Positions 49,119-58,451 are shown, numbered from the stretch's first letter. The stretch is DNA of 64,000 nucleotides from Mixta tenebrionis (GCF_006517625.1 NZ_VHQI01000004.1:204771-268770), one strand, 5' to 3'. Translations and numbers: made by a program. Notes: generated by a model from the sequence alone, not told the origin.

Positions 49119-50870
49119 ATGGTTACCAATCGGCAGCGCTACCGTGAAAAAGTCTCCCAGATGATCGGCTGGGGGCACTGGTTCGCGTTGTTTAACATTA
49201 TTTTCGCCCTCTTGCTGGGCAGCCGTTACCTGTTGGTCGCCGACTGGCCCGGTTCGCTGGCGGGGCGTATTTATGCCTTTACCAGCTGGATCGGCCATTT
49301 CAGCTTTATCGTTTTTGCGGCTTATCTGTTACTGATCTTTCCCCTGACTTTTGTGGTGATGTCGCAGCGGCTGCTGCGCTTCCTCTCCGCCATTGTCGCC
49401 ACCGCCGGGCTGACGCTGCTGCTGGTTGACAGCGCGGTGTTCTACCGCTTTCATCTTCACCTTAATCCGGTGGTGTGGGAGCTGGTGGTCAACCCGGATC
49501 AGAGCGAAATGGCACGCGACTGGCAGCTGATGTTTATCAGCGTGCCGGCGATTTTCCTCGTGCAGATGCTGTTTGCCACCTGGAGCTGGCAAAAACTGCG
49601 CAGCCTGAACCGGCGCAGCTTCGGCAAGCCGCTGGCCGCGCTGTTTATCTGCGCCTTCTTTACCAGCCATCTGCTCTATATCTGGGCGGACGCTAATTTT
49701 TATCGCCCGATTACCATGCAGCGCTCTAACCTGCCGCTCTCATATCCGATGACCGCACGACGCTTCCTTGAGAAGCACGGCCTGCTGGATGCGCAGGAGT
49801 ATCAGCGACGCCTGGTGCAGCAGGGCGATCCGGAGGCGGTTTCCGTCGCCTATCCCTTAAGCGAGATTAAATTCCGCGACGGCGGCGCAGGTCATAACCT
49901 GCTGGTCATCACCGTTGACGGCCTCAACGAGGCGACGCTGGCGAAGGCGCTGCCCAACCTTGCCCGCTTCGGCGCGGAAAACGTGCGTTTCAGTCAGCAC
50001 TTTACCGCCGGCAATAGCCCGGACCGCGGGCTGTTCGGCCTGTTTTACGGCATTTCGCCCAGCTATATGGATGGCGTGCTCGCCTCACGCATTCCCTCGG
50101 CCTTTATTAACGCGCTGAACCAGCAGGGCTACCAGTTCGGCCTGTTCGCCTCGGACAGCTTCCGCTCGCCGCTTTATCGCCAGGCGCTGCTGGCCGATTT
50201 CTCTCTGCCCGCCCCTGGCGATCAGCCCAACGACCAGACCACCGCCCAGTGGCAACGCTGGCTCGGTACGCTGCCGACAGGGCGCGCGCCGTGGTTTTCA
50301 TGGATCTCTTATAGCGGCCTGCGCGACCTGCCAGAACATGGCCAAGAGCGTATGCAGCGCTACAGGCGCGGCGCTAAAGAGGTGGATGATGAAATCGCTC
50401 AGGTGTTGAGCACCCTGCGGGAAAAGGGTCTGATGGAGAAAACCGTGGTGGTTATTACCGCGCAACAGGCGGTGCCGCTGAATGGTAAAGTAAGCGATGG
50501 CAACCGCTCTCTGCTGCAGGTGCCGCTGCTGATTCACTGGCCCAATACGCCGGCGCAGACGATTACCCGGTTGACCGATCATCAGGATGTTATGACTACG
50601 CTGATGCAGCGCCTGCTGCACGTCAGCACGCCCGCCGCGGAATATTCCCAGGGCGAAGATCTGTTCGCCGCCCGGCGCCGCCATAACTGGGTTACCAGCG
50701 CCGATCGCGACCGGCTGATTATCACCACGCCGCAGATGACGCTGATTTTAAACGCCAACGGCAGCTCGCAGGCGTGGGATCGCGAAGGCCGACAGCTGCA
50801 AGATCATAAGCTTGAGCTGGCGCTGCTGCTGCAGGTGTTGACCGAAGAGAAACGTTTTATCGCTAACTGA
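49119..50870 (+). CDS. yejM: Cardiolipin/LPS-homeostasis inner-membrane protein PbgA (YejM, LapC)
   Basis: 583 residues (586 in E. coli). Five N-terminal membrane segments (to about residue 190) are followed by a periplasmic sulfatase-like domain (NLLVITVDGLNEATL, HFTAGNSPDRGLFGLFYGI). It senses periplasmic lipopolysaccharide and restrains LapB/FtsH-mediated LpxC turnover. The enzyme-like domain lacks the formylglycine Cys motif of true sulfatases, as in the family. Last gene before the accessory block. Confidence 0.95.
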   Translation: MVTNRQRYREKVSQMIGWGHWFALFNIIFALLLGSRYLLVADWPGSLAGRIYAFTSWIGHFSFIVFAAYLLLIFPLTFVVMSQRLLRFLSAIVATAGLTLLLVDSAVFYRFHLHLNPVVWELVVNPDQSEMARDWQLMFISVPAIFLVQMLFATWSWQKLRSLNRRSFGKPLAALFICAFFTSHLLYIWADANFYRPITMQRSNLPLSYPMTARRFLEKHGLLDAQEYQRRLVQQGDPEAVSVAYPLSEIKFRDGGAGHNLLVITVDGLNEATLAKALPNLARFGAENVRFSQHFTAGNSPDRGLFGLFYGISPSYMDGVLASRIPSAFINALNQQGYQFGLFASDSFRSPLYRQALLADFSLPAPGDQPNDQTTAQWQRWLGTLPTGRAPWFSWISYSGLRDLPEHGQERMQRYRRGAKEVDDEIAQVLSTLREKGLMEKTVVVITAQQAVPLNGKVSDGNRSLLQVPLLIHWPNTPAQTITRLTDHQDVMTTLMQRLLHVSTPAAEYSQGEDLFAARRRHNWVTSADRDRLIITTPQMTLILNANGSSQAWDREGRQLQDHKLELALLLQVLTEEKRFIAN

Positions 50871-50903
50871 TACGCGCCCTGCGTCCGGGCGCGGCAACGG
50901 CGC

Positions 50904-51674
50904 TTAACGCTGAACAAATCCCAGCCGCCGCGAGATCAAACCGCAAGCCTGAGCAAGCTCTTCGTTAACCTCGGCAATTTTGTGCTGCATACGATGCGTC
51001 GGCCCCGCCACGCTCAGCGCGCCAACAATCTCCCTGGTGTAGTTAAACACCGGCCGCGCCACGCAGGTCAGCCCCTCCTCGTTCTCTTCGTTATCCAGCG
51101 CATAGCCTTTCAGACGAATATCCGCCAGCGTCTCATACAGCGTCACCCGGTCGACAATGGTTTTTTCGGTAAAGGGAACCAGCGGCTCGCTTAATACCCG
51201 ATCGATCTCGGTCAGCGGCTGGTAAGCCAGCAGCGCCTTGCCGATGCCGGTACAGTAGGCGGGCAGCCGCGCGCCCAGCCGCGCATGGGTCTGAATAGAA
51301 AGCGTGCCTTCGCTTTTGTAGAGATAAACCACGTAGCCGCTGTGATAGACGCCCAGGAAGCAGGTTTCAGAAGTGGTAGCCGAGAGAACTTTCAGACAGG
51401 GGATCGAGGCCTCTACCAGGTTAACGTTCATCAGCCCTTTGATGCCCAGCTCAAGGCTTTTCAGATCCAGATGATAGCGCTCAGTCAGGCTGTCCTGCAT
51501 CACATACTGGCGCTCGCGCAGGGTTTCGAGGGTACGAAACAGCGTGGTTTTGGCGATACCGGTACGCTTAACCAGCTCCACCAACGATATGCCCTCAGGA
51601 TGGTCGCTGATCACTTCAAGAATCGTCAGTACCTTGTCCACGCCGGAAGAGGCGGCGTTATCACTGTTTGCCAT
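50904..51674 (-). CDS. IclR-family regulator of the hexosaminate/D-amino-acid operon
   Basis: 256 residues. N-terminal winged helix (VDKVLTILEVISDHPEGISLVELVKRTGIAKTTLFRTLETL) and IclR effector domain (CFLGVYHSG, LGARLPAYCTGIGKALLAY, GYALDNEENEEGLTCVARPVFN). It is divergent from the six-gene catabolic operon, separated by about 245 bp, and presumably controls it. I prefer the ATG at 51674; an ATG at 51683 is an alternative. The AT-rich gap contains TGACATTCC and GGAACATCATTCC, a possible dyad for its binding. Confidence 0.85.
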   Translation of the reverse strand: MANSDNAASSGVDKVLTILEVISDHPEGISLVELVKRTGIAKTTLFRTLETLRERQYVMQDSLTERYHLDLKSLELGIKGLMNVNLVEASIPCLKVLSATTSETCFLGVYHSGYVVYLYKSEGTLSIQTHARLGARLPAYCTGIGKALLAYQPLTEIDRVLSEPLVPFTEKTIVDRVTLYETLADIRLKGYALDNEENEEGLTCVARPVFNYTREIVGALSVAGPTHRMQHKIAEVNEELAQACGLISRRLGFVQR

Positions 51675-51919
51675 ACAAATCATTCCCGCCAGAAAAAAGC
51701 CTATTGTACCCGCATTGCCCTGCCTGGCAAAACGCTTTCATTTTAACCAGTTAGCTTATTTTTCCGCTTTTATTCGGCGCTGATACGCCGTCGCCGTCCT
51801 TCCTTTTGCTGTGAAGCGCATCACCAAACCTGAAAAAACGGAATGACATTCCTTTTTTATAAATTTACTCTCTAAAAAAGGAACATCATTCCATGTTAAC
51901 AGCAAGTCAGGGAAAACCC

Positions 51920-52969
51920 ATGCTTATTGTCACCATTGATGCCGGAACAACTAATACCAGGGTACGCCTCTGGCGCGATAAAAAGATCGTTGCCGCCAGC
52001 AGCAAAGCGGTGGGCGTGCGCGACATCGCCGTTACCGGCGATCGCGGCACGCTGATGAGCGCGATAAAAAGCATGCTGGAAAGTCTGTTCCGGCAGATCG
52101 GCGGCGTTAACCGCGAGCGCTATGCGATCGTGGCGTCGGGCATGATCACCGCCGAGCTGGGGCTGCACGCCGTTCCACATCTCACCGCGCCGGTCTCTTT
52201 TGCCGATCTGGCGGCTGGCGCGGTGGCCCATATCCTGCCGGAGATCGCGCCGCAGCCCATCTGGTTTATCCCCGGCGTGAAAAACGCCGTCGCCAGCATC
52301 GACGTCAACAATATCGACGCCATGGATATGATGCGCGGCGAAGAGGTGGAAACCTTTGGCCTGCTGGCGCAGCATCATATCCGCGGTCCGGTGCTGGTCG
52401 CGCTGCCGGGCACCCATTCAAAATTCGTGCTGGTAGATAAAGAGCAGCGCATTCTGAGCTGCGTCACCACGATGGCCGGCGAGCTGCTCGATGTCCTCAC
52501 CCACCAAACCATTTTAAAAAACTCGCTCGACGGCGAATTCACGCATGAGCTGGATCGCGAATACCTGTTAAAAGGCGCCGCCTCCTGTCGTCGCCTCGGC
52601 ATTAGCCGCAGCTGCTTTGCGGTACGCCTGCTGGATCGCTTTACGCCCGCCAGCCACTGTCAGAAGGCCAGCTATCTGCTTGGCGCCGCGTTTTATTCCG
52701 ATCTGCAGGCGCTTAAACACAGCGCCGCGCTCGATCTCGCCGGCGATATCGCTATCGCCATCGGCGGCAAATCGGTGCTGCAACAGGCGCTGGCGACGCT
52801 GATCGCCGACGATCCCTTTTTTAGCGGCAGCATGCTGCTGGCGGAGGATCGGCCTGAGCGCCCCTTCTCCGGCAGCGGCGCCGTCGCCGTTATGGAGCAG
52901 ATACTGATGCGTTCAGCCAGCTCTGCCCCGCTTTGTTCAGGCATCTCACCTTTAGGAACCTCCCGATGA
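51920..52969 (+). CDS. 2-dehydro-3-deoxyhexonokinase of the DgoK family
   Basis: 349 residues. The sugar-kinase fold start VTIDAGTTNTRVRLW, then VASGMITAELGL, WFIPGVKN, MMRGEEVETFGL, LVALPGTHSKFVLVD and TTMAGELLDVLTHQTIL identify the DgoK family, which phosphorylates 2-keto-3-deoxy-galactonate. The same reaction on 2-keto-3-deoxygluconate is possible. It is longer than E. coli DgoK (292). I chose the ATG at 51920 (GGGA upstream); an ATG at 51893 is possible. It ends with an ATGA overlap with the aldolase gene. Confidence 0.83.
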   Translation: MLIVTIDAGTTNTRVRLWRDKKIVAASSKAVGVRDIAVTGDRGTLMSAIKSMLESLFRQIGGVNRERYAIVASGMITAELGLHAVPHLTAPVSFADLAAGAVAHILPEIAPQPIWFIPGVKNAVASIDVNNIDAMDMMRGEEVETFGLLAQHHIRGPVLVALPGTHSKFVLVDKEQRILSCVTTMAGELLDVLTHQTILKNSLDGEFTHELDREYLLKGAASCRRLGISRSCFAVRLLDRFTPASHCQKASYLLGAAFYSDLQALKHSAALDLAGDIAIAIGGKSVLQQALATLIADDPFFSGSMLLAEDRPERPFSGSGAVAVMEQILMRSASSAPLCSGISPLGTSR

Positions 52970-53610
52970 AAACTATGACTACCGCGCCGCTGGTCGCCAT
53001 TCTGCGCGGCATCAGGCCGGAAGAGATCGACAGCCATCTTCCGCTGCTGATTGAGGCAGGCTTTACCGCCATTGAAATTCCACTTAACTCGCCGGACTGG
53101 GAAACCAGTATCGGGCACGCGGTCAGCGCCTACGGCGATCGCGTCACCATCGGCGCGGGCACGGTGCTCAGCGTGGAAAATGTCGATCGCCTGGCGGCGC
53201 TGGGCTGCCGGCTGATTATCGCTCCCAACAGCAACCCGGCGGTGATACGCCGGGCGCTGCACCATGACATGCAGGCGATGCCCGGCTGCGCCACGCCTGG
53301 GGAAGCGTTTATCGCCATCGAAGCGGGCGCGCGGCAGCTCAAACTTTTTCCCGCCAGCTTTTTCGGCCCCGGTTATGTCCGGGCGCTGAAAACGGTGCTG
53401 CCGGCCTCCGTCGAGCTGTTCGCCGTCGGCGGCGTCACGCCAGAGACGCTGCCGCGCTACCTGGCCGCAGGCTGCGCCGGCGCCGGTATCGGCGGCGAGC
53501 TCTATCGGGCAGGTCAGCCGGCTGAGCAGACGCAAAAACAGGCGCTGGCGTTTATCGCCGCCCACCAGCGCTTTATCACGTCATCACAGCAGAACGGGGA
53601 GTCCATATGA
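52966..53610 (+). CDS. 2-dehydro-3-deoxy-6-phosphohexonate aldolase (DgoA/Eda family)
   Basis: 214 residues of class I aldolase. LVAILRGIRPEEID and FTAIEIPLNSP (catalytic Glu), GAGTVLSVENVDRLAALG, and the Schiff-base Lys in QLKLFPASFFGP are intact, as is FAVGGVTPETLPRYLAAG. It cleaves a 2-keto-3-deoxy-6-phospho-hexonate (galactonate type in DgoA) to pyruvate and glyceraldehyde-3-phosphate. Start and stop both overlap neighbours by ATGA, which shows tight coupling to the kinase and the deacylase. Confidence 0.9.
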   Translation: MKTMTTAPLVAILRGIRPEEIDSHLPLLIEAGFTAIEIPLNSPDWETSIGHAVSAYGDRVTIGAGTVLSVENVDRLAALGCRLIIAPNSNPAVIRRALHHDMQAMPGCATPGEAFIAIEAGARQLKLFPASFFGPGYVRALKTVLPASVELFAVGGVTPETLPRYLAAGCAGAGIGGELYRAGQPAEQTQKQALAFIAAHQRFITSSQQNGESI

Positions 53611-55043
53611 AAATCAGCTGGCTGTTTAAAAACGCCACCGTTATTGACGGCTCCGGTAGCCCGGCGTATCGCGCCGACGTGGCGGTAGTGGACGATCGCA
53701 TCGCGCGCATCGCTCCCGCCATCAATGAAGAGGCGCACGCCACCCTTGACTGCCGCGGGCTGACGCTGGCTCCCGGCTTTATTGATGTTCATACCCATGA
53801 CGATCTGGCGGTGATTAAGCGTCCGGACTATATCGAAAAAACCTCCCAGGGCGTGACCAGCATTATCGTCGGCAACTGCGGCATCAGCGCCGCCTGCGCG
53901 GTGATGCAGGATGAGGTGCCCGATCCCATCAACCTGCTGGGCGAGCTGGATGAATTTCACTACCCGGACTTAGCCAGCTACCGGGATCGCATCAATGCCG
54001 TTACCCCTTCGGTTAACGTAGCCACGCTGATCGGCCATACCACGCTGCGCAATAACTGCGTGGATTCCCTGCTTGAGCCCGCCAATAGCCAGCAGATCGC
54101 GGCGATGCGTGAAACGCTGCGCCTGGCGCTGCAGCAGGGCGCGCTGGGGCTGAGCACCGGGCTTTCTTACGGCAACGCGGTTAACGCCTCGACGGAGGAG
54201 GTTTGCGCGCTGGCGGAGCTGCTGGCCGAATACCGCGGCATCTATACCACCCATCTGCGCACCGAATATGACGGCATTATCGAGGCGATGCAGGAAGCTT
54301 TCCACGTCGGGCGCCACGGCGGCGTGCCGGTGCAGATCTCGCACCATAAATGCGCCGGGGCGAAAAACTGGGGACGCACTACCGAAACGCTGGCGCTGAT
54401 TGAGCAATATCAGCAGCAGCAGGAGATCGGCTGTGACGTTTATCCCTACCGCGCCGGATCGTCCAACCTCGATCTGCGGCAGGTCACCACCGATTACGAC
54501 ATTCTGATCACCTGGTCCACCCCTTTTCCGCAGATGGCGGGGAAAACCCTACAGGAGATCGCCGGGCTGTGGCAGACCGACGTGCATGAGGCGGCCAGCC
54601 GCCTGCTGCCGGCAGGCGCCATCTATTTCCAGATGGATGAGGCTGACGTGCGCCGCGTGCTGCAACACCCAAGCGCAATAATCGGATCCGACGGCCTGCC
54701 CTGCGATCCTAACCCGCATCCCCGCCTGTGGAGCACCTTTCCACGCGTGCTCGGCCACTACAGCCGGGACGAAAAGCTGTTTCCGCTGGTTACCGCCGTC
54801 CACAAGATGACCGGCATGTCCGCCCAACGTTTCGGGCTGCCGCAACGCGGCCTGATCCGCGAGGGCTGGTTCGCCGATCTGACCCTCTTCGACGCGCAAA
54901 CCGTGAATGAAGCAGGCACCTTTCAGCATCCGAAGCAGGCGGCCGTCGGCATTGAACGGGTATGGGTTAACGGCGTGCTCAGCTGGAGCGACAAAGCGAT
55001 GACCGGCCAGCGCGCAGGTAAATTTTTAGCAGCCAATCAGTAA
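53607..55043 (+). CDS. N-acyl-D-amino-acid deacylase (D-aminoacylase)
   Basis: 478 residues of the amidohydrolase superfamily. The metal site HTHDD (HxH), the conserved Cys in VGNCGIS, His in THLRTE and ISHHKC, and Asp in GSDGLPCDPNPHPR match D-aminoacylases. It removes the acyl group from an N-acyl D-amino acid. In this operon an N-acetylated 2-amino-2-deoxy-aldonate, whose alpha carbon is D, fits as the substrate (inference). It overlaps the aldolase gene by ATGA. Confidence 0.88.
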   Translation: MKISWLFKNATVIDGSGSPAYRADVAVVDDRIARIAPAINEEAHATLDCRGLTLAPGFIDVHTHDDLAVIKRPDYIEKTSQGVTSIIVGNCGISAACAVMQDEVPDPINLLGELDEFHYPDLASYRDRINAVTPSVNVATLIGHTTLRNNCVDSLLEPANSQQIAAMRETLRLALQQGALGLSTGLSYGNAVNASTEEVCALAELLAEYRGIYTTHLRTEYDGIIEAMQEAFHVGRHGGVPVQISHHKCAGAKNWGRTTETLALIEQYQQQQEIGCDVYPYRAGSSNLDLRQVTTDYDILITWSTPFPQMAGKTLQEIAGLWQTDVHEAASRLLPAGAIYFQMDEADVRRVLQHPSAIIGSDGLPCDPNPHPRLWSTFPRVLGHYSRDEKLFPLVTAVHKMTGMSAQRFGLPQRGLIREGWFADLTLFDAQTVNEAGTFQHPKQAAVGIERVWVNGVLSWSDKAMTGQRAGKFLAANQ

Positions 55044-55059
55044 TCACAGGGGAAAAATC

Positions 55060-55449
55060 ATGAAACGTTATGGTGTGGAAGGTTCTGCAGGTACTGGCGG
55101 CCAGGCGCTGCCCTTTGCTAAAGCGGTAGCCGCCGACGGCTGGCTCTACGTCTCCGGTCAGACGCCGATGGTGGATGGCGAGATTATCGACGGCGGCATC
55201 GTCGCCCAGTCAACGCAGGCCATTGAGAACTGCCTCGACATTATGCATGAAGCGGGCTTCGGCATAGAGGATATCGTACATATGAAGGTGTTCCTTACCG
55301 ATGCCCGCTACTTTCAATCCTTTAACCGGGTGTTCAAAAAATTCTTCGGCGCGCATCCGCCTGCCAGGATCTGCTGCGTCGCCGATCTGGTGGTCGACTG
55401 CATGGTGGAAGTGGATATCACCTGCTTCAACGCTAAATTCAAAAACTAA
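55060..55449 (+). CDS. RidA-family imine/enamine deaminase
   Basis: 129 residues. Trimeric YjgF/YER057c/UK114 fold: GTGGQALPFAKAVAADGWLYVSGQTP, then IENCLDIMHEAGFGIEDIVHMKVFLTDARYFQSFNRVF, and the Arg motif PPARICCVADLVVDCMVEVD. Such proteins hydrolyse reactive enamines and imines released by PLP dehydratases, which fits the dehydratase gene at the end of the operon. 16 bp after the deacylase; GGGGAAAAATC precedes the ATG. Confidence 0.9.
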   Translation: MKRYGVEGSAGTGGQALPFAKAVAADGWLYVSGQTPMVDGEIIDGGIVAQSTQAIENCLDIMHEAGFGIEDIVHMKVFLTDARYFQSFNRVFKKFFGAHPPARICCVADLVVDCMVEVDITCFNAKFKN

Positions 55450-55484
55450 CACAGAGTAAGCCTCTGATATAACAAGGATATATT

Positions 55485-56969
55485 ATGCAGCATAATAATT
55501 TCCTGACATGGTTTTTGCTTTACGCCTTCGCCATGATGGCGGTAGGCTGGTATGTTACGCGCCATCAGAAAACCGGGGAAGATTTTATTCTCGGCGGCAG
55601 AAAACTCCCGATGCTGCTGACGCTCGGTTCTACCGTCGGCACCATGGTCGGCACCGGCTCCAGCATCGGCGCGGTCAGCTTCGGCTACAGCAACGGCTGG
55701 GCGGGGATGCTGTACGGCCTCGGCGGCGCGACCGGCATTCTGCTTACCGCATGGCTGTTCGGCCCGCTGAGAAATCTGCGCTTTATGACCATGAGCGAAG
55801 AGATCTGCTACTACACCGGCGGCAGCCGCATCGTTAAAAATCTGGTGGCGCTGCTGATTTTCCTCGCCTCGATCGGCTGGCTGGGAGCGCATATCCTGGG
55901 CGGCGGCCTCTATCTCGCCTGGGCGGCGGGCATCGATATTACCCTCGCCAAAATCATTATCGCCGTGGGCTTTATTTTCTACGTCGGCATCGGCGGTTAT
56001 AAAGCCGTCTCCTGGATCGATACTCTGCAGTCCGTCGTGCTGTTCGTGGGCTTTATCGTGCTGGCGGCGATGTCGGTCAGCTATGTCGGCGGCTGGGAGG
56101 TTATTGTCGCGAAAACCGATCCGCAGGCCTTTACGCTGTTCGGCATCGGCAAACTCGGCCTGCTGCCGGCAATTTCGCTGGCGACCGTGATCGGCATCGG
56201 CGTACTGGCCACCCCCTCCTATCGCCAGCGTATCTATTCGGCGGCCTCGACGCGCACTATCCGCCAGTCTTTTATTATCACCGGCCTGCTCTATATGGGT
56301 TTTTCATTCCTGCCCGCCATTATCGGCATGGCGACCCACGTAATGAACCCTGAACTGGACAACTCAGGCTTCGCCTTCCTGTATGCCACCAACGCGCTGC
56401 CCCATGTCGTGGCGATGGTGGTGCTGATCGCCGGAATGTCCGCTAACCTCTCCTCCGGCAGCTCGGACGCTATTGCCGGCGTCTCGATTATCCTGCGCGA
56501 TATCTACACCATGATCGTCGGCCAGATGCCGCCGCCGGAAAAGGCGATTGCCCTGTCGCGCCTCTTCCTGCTGGGAGTGATCCTGCTGGCGCTGATTTTC
56601 GCGCTAACCTCCAACGATATCATCGGCTATATCACCAAGATGATCTCGATGATCATGTCCGGGATGTGCGTAACCGTGCTGCTGGGTAAATTCTGGCCGC
56701 GCTTTAACTGGCAGGGCTGCATTGCCGCGCTGCTGGGCGGCAGCCTGACGTCGCTTGCGGTGATCTTCTCGCCGCAGTGGTCCGCCGCGCTGGGCAACCC
56801 GGTGCTGCCCGCCCTCGCCGTCAGCTTCGTTGCGGCGGTAGTGGTTACGCTGCTGACGCCGCAAAACGCGCTTTCACGCGAAGCGGTCTTGCAGATGATT
56901 ACCGCAGAGCGGGAAAACAACGGCCAGACGCCGCGCGCTGACGCCACTCCGGTAAGGAGCGCGGAATGA
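55485..56969 (+). CDS. Sodium:solute symporter (SSS family)
   Basis: 494 residues with about thirteen membrane segments. GRKLPMLLTLGSTVGTMVGTGSSIGAVSFGY and GGYKAVSWIDTLQSVVLFVGFIVL are typical of the SSS family; SANLSSGSSDAIAGVSIILRDIY is the late signature. It should import the operon's substrate with Na+. The substrate is inferred from the neighbours only. AAGGAT precedes the ATG. Confidence 0.9.
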   Translation: MQHNNFLTWFLLYAFAMMAVGWYVTRHQKTGEDFILGGRKLPMLLTLGSTVGTMVGTGSSIGAVSFGYSNGWAGMLYGLGGATGILLTAWLFGPLRNLRFMTMSEEICYYTGGSRIVKNLVALLIFLASIGWLGAHILGGGLYLAWAAGIDITLAKIIIAVGFIFYVGIGGYKAVSWIDTLQSVVLFVGFIVLAAMSVSYVGGWEVIVAKTDPQAFTLFGIGKLGLLPAISLATVIGIGVLATPSYRQRIYSAASTRTIRQSFIITGLLYMGFSFLPAIIGMATHVMNPELDNSGFAFLYATNALPHVVAMVVLIAGMSANLSSGSSDAIAGVSIILRDIYTMIVGQMPPPEKAIALSRLFLLGVILLALIFALTSNDIIGYITKMISMIMSGMCVTVLLGKFWPRFNWQGCIAALLGGSLTSLAVIFSPQWSAALGNPVLPALAVSFVAAVVVTLLTPQNALSREAVLQMITAERENNGQTPRADATPVRSAE

Positions 56970-58195
56970 GGGGCGATAGCGGTCTGGCGGCGCATAAGTG
57001 CGACGCCATGTTCAGCCCGTCAGCGGAGGGCGCCAGGGTTCTGCATGAGGAAGTTTGCCTGCCCGCTGCGGTGATTAAGGCGCAGGCGCTGGAGAATAAT
57101 ATCCGCTGGATGCAGCGCTATGCCGATCGTCGCGGCGTATCCCTGGCGCCCCACGGCAAAACCACCATGACGCCGTGGATCTTTCAGCAACAGCAGCAGG
57201 CTGGCGCCTGGGCTATCGGCGTCGGCAGCGCCTGGCAGGCGCAGGCGGCGATGCTCAGCGGCATCCGGCGCGTGCTGATGGCCAATCAGCTTACGGGCAG
57301 CGCCAATATGCAGCTGGCGGCGCAGCTGAAGCGGCGCTATCCGACGGCGGAGTTTATCTGCTGCGTTGATAATCCGCAGCAGGCGAAAACGCTCTCCGCC
57401 TTTTTCAGCGCGCAGCAGCAGAGGCTGGATGTGCTGGTGGAGCTTGGCGTCGCGGGCGGACGCTGCGGGTGCCGCTCCGCCGCCGAGGCGTTGGCGCTGG
57501 CGGAAACGGTCGCTCAGCTGCCGGGGCTGCGCCTGCGCGGGCTGGAACTCTATGAGGGCGTGCTGCACGACGCCAATCCACGGCCGCAGATTGAAAAACT
57601 GCTGCGGGATGCCGCCGCGCTGGCCTGTCGCATGGCGGTTTGGGTAAGCGGCGAGTTTATCCTTACGGGCGCCGGCACCGTCTGGTATGACGTAGTCTGC
57701 AACGTCTGGCTGGCGGCGGAGAAGCCCGTCGACTGCCGCATCGTGATCCGTCCCGGTTGCTATATCACGCACGATAACGGCATCTATCAGCAGGCGCAGA
57801 ACGCGCTGATGGCGCGCGACGCCACGGCCTGCGCTATCGGCGGCGATCTCGCCTGCGCGCTGGAGATCGTCGCCATGGTGCAGTCGGTGCCGGAACCAGC
57901 CCTCGCGGTGGTTAATTTCGGCAAGCGCGATGCGGCTTTCGACGCTGGTCTGCCGCAGCCGATCGCGCACTATCGCGCGGGCAAAGCGCTGCCGCTGACG
58001 CCGGGCGCCATAACCAGCGTCGGGATAATGGATCAGCACTGTATGCTGCAGCTGACGCCGGAAGTCGATCTGCAGCCGGGAGATATTCTGCTGTTCGGCA
58101 TCTCGCACCCCTGCCTGACCTTTGATAAATGGAAAACGCTGCTGCTGGTTGATGAGCAGTACCAGGTGCTGAAAGCGCTGGAAACCGCATTTTAA
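56966..58195 (+). CDS. PLP-dependent D-amino-acid dehydratase/aldolase (fold type III)
   Basis: 409 residues. Alanine-racemase-like barrel: the PLP lysine is in SLAPHGKTTMTPWIF; LRLRGLELYEGVLHD and GSVGIMDQH-type loops follow (here TSVGIMDQHCML), and the C-terminal zinc site of D-serine-dehydratase/D-threonine-aldolase enzymes is seen as GISHPCLTFDKW (His-x-Cys). D-glucosaminate dehydratase is a known member of this fold, so D-serine, D-threonine or a D-hexosaminate are possible substrates. The ATG overlaps the symporter stop (ATGA). Last gene of the operon. Confidence 0.83.
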   Translation: MRGDSGLAAHKCDAMFSPSAEGARVLHEEVCLPAAVIKAQALENNIRWMQRYADRRGVSLAPHGKTTMTPWIFQQQQQAGAWAIGVGSAWQAQAAMLSGIRRVLMANQLTGSANMQLAAQLKRRYPTAEFICCVDNPQQAKTLSAFFSAQQQRLDVLVELGVAGGRCGCRSAAEALALAETVAQLPGLRLRGLELYEGVLHDANPRPQIEKLLRDAAALACRMAVWVSGEFILTGAGTVWYDVVCNVWLAAEKPVDCRIVIRPGCYITHDNGIYQQAQNALMARDATACAIGGDLACALEIVAMVQSVPEPALAVVNFGKRDAAFDAGLPQPIAHYRAGKALPLTPGAITSVGIMDQHCMLQLTPEVDLQPGDILLFGISHPCLTFDKWKTLLLVDEQYQVLKALETAF

Positions 58196-58323
58196 GGCGC
58201 AGCGGCAGAAATAACAGGGAAGCCGCCGCCCTCGTCGGGGGCGACGTTCCCTTGCCGCCGCGGGTGCGGCGGCGCAATTTCGCGCTAACGGATTATTAAT
58301 AAAGCAGTTAGCGCGTAAGCATC

Positions 58324-58351
58324 TTGCTTTTAGCGAGATTCCAGGTACTAT
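58324..58351 (+). promoter_or_regulatory. Promoter of the proL tRNA gene
   Basis: TTGCTT at 58324 and TACTAT at 58346-58351 are 16 bp apart and end 13 bp before the tRNA. The GC-rich stretch GCGTCC after the -10 suits a stringently controlled promoter. Confidence 0.6.
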
Positions 58352-58364
58352 AGCGTCCACATAT

Positions 58365-58441
58365 CGGCACGTAGCGCAGCCTGGTAGCGCACTGTCATGG
58401 GGTGTCAGGGGTCGGAGGTTCAAATCCTCTCGTGCCGACCA
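58365..58441 (+). tRNA. proL: tRNA-Pro (anticodon GGG)
   Basis: 77 nt, from CGGCACG to the encoded CCA. The acceptor stem pairs CGGCACG with CGTGCCG. The D-loop AGCGCAGCCTGGTAGCGC and the T-arm GGAGGTTCAAATCCTC are canonical. The anticodon GGG is at 58399-58401. It matches E. coli proL, which also follows the yejM region there. Confidence 0.97.
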
Positions 58442-58451
58442 AATTACTCCG

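Noticed and set aside
57020..58423. 467-codon open frame on the minus strand
   Set aside because: It is antisense to the PLP dehydratase, has a composition dominated by Arg/Gln/His/Ala from GC-rich codon shadowing, and runs into the tRNA gene.
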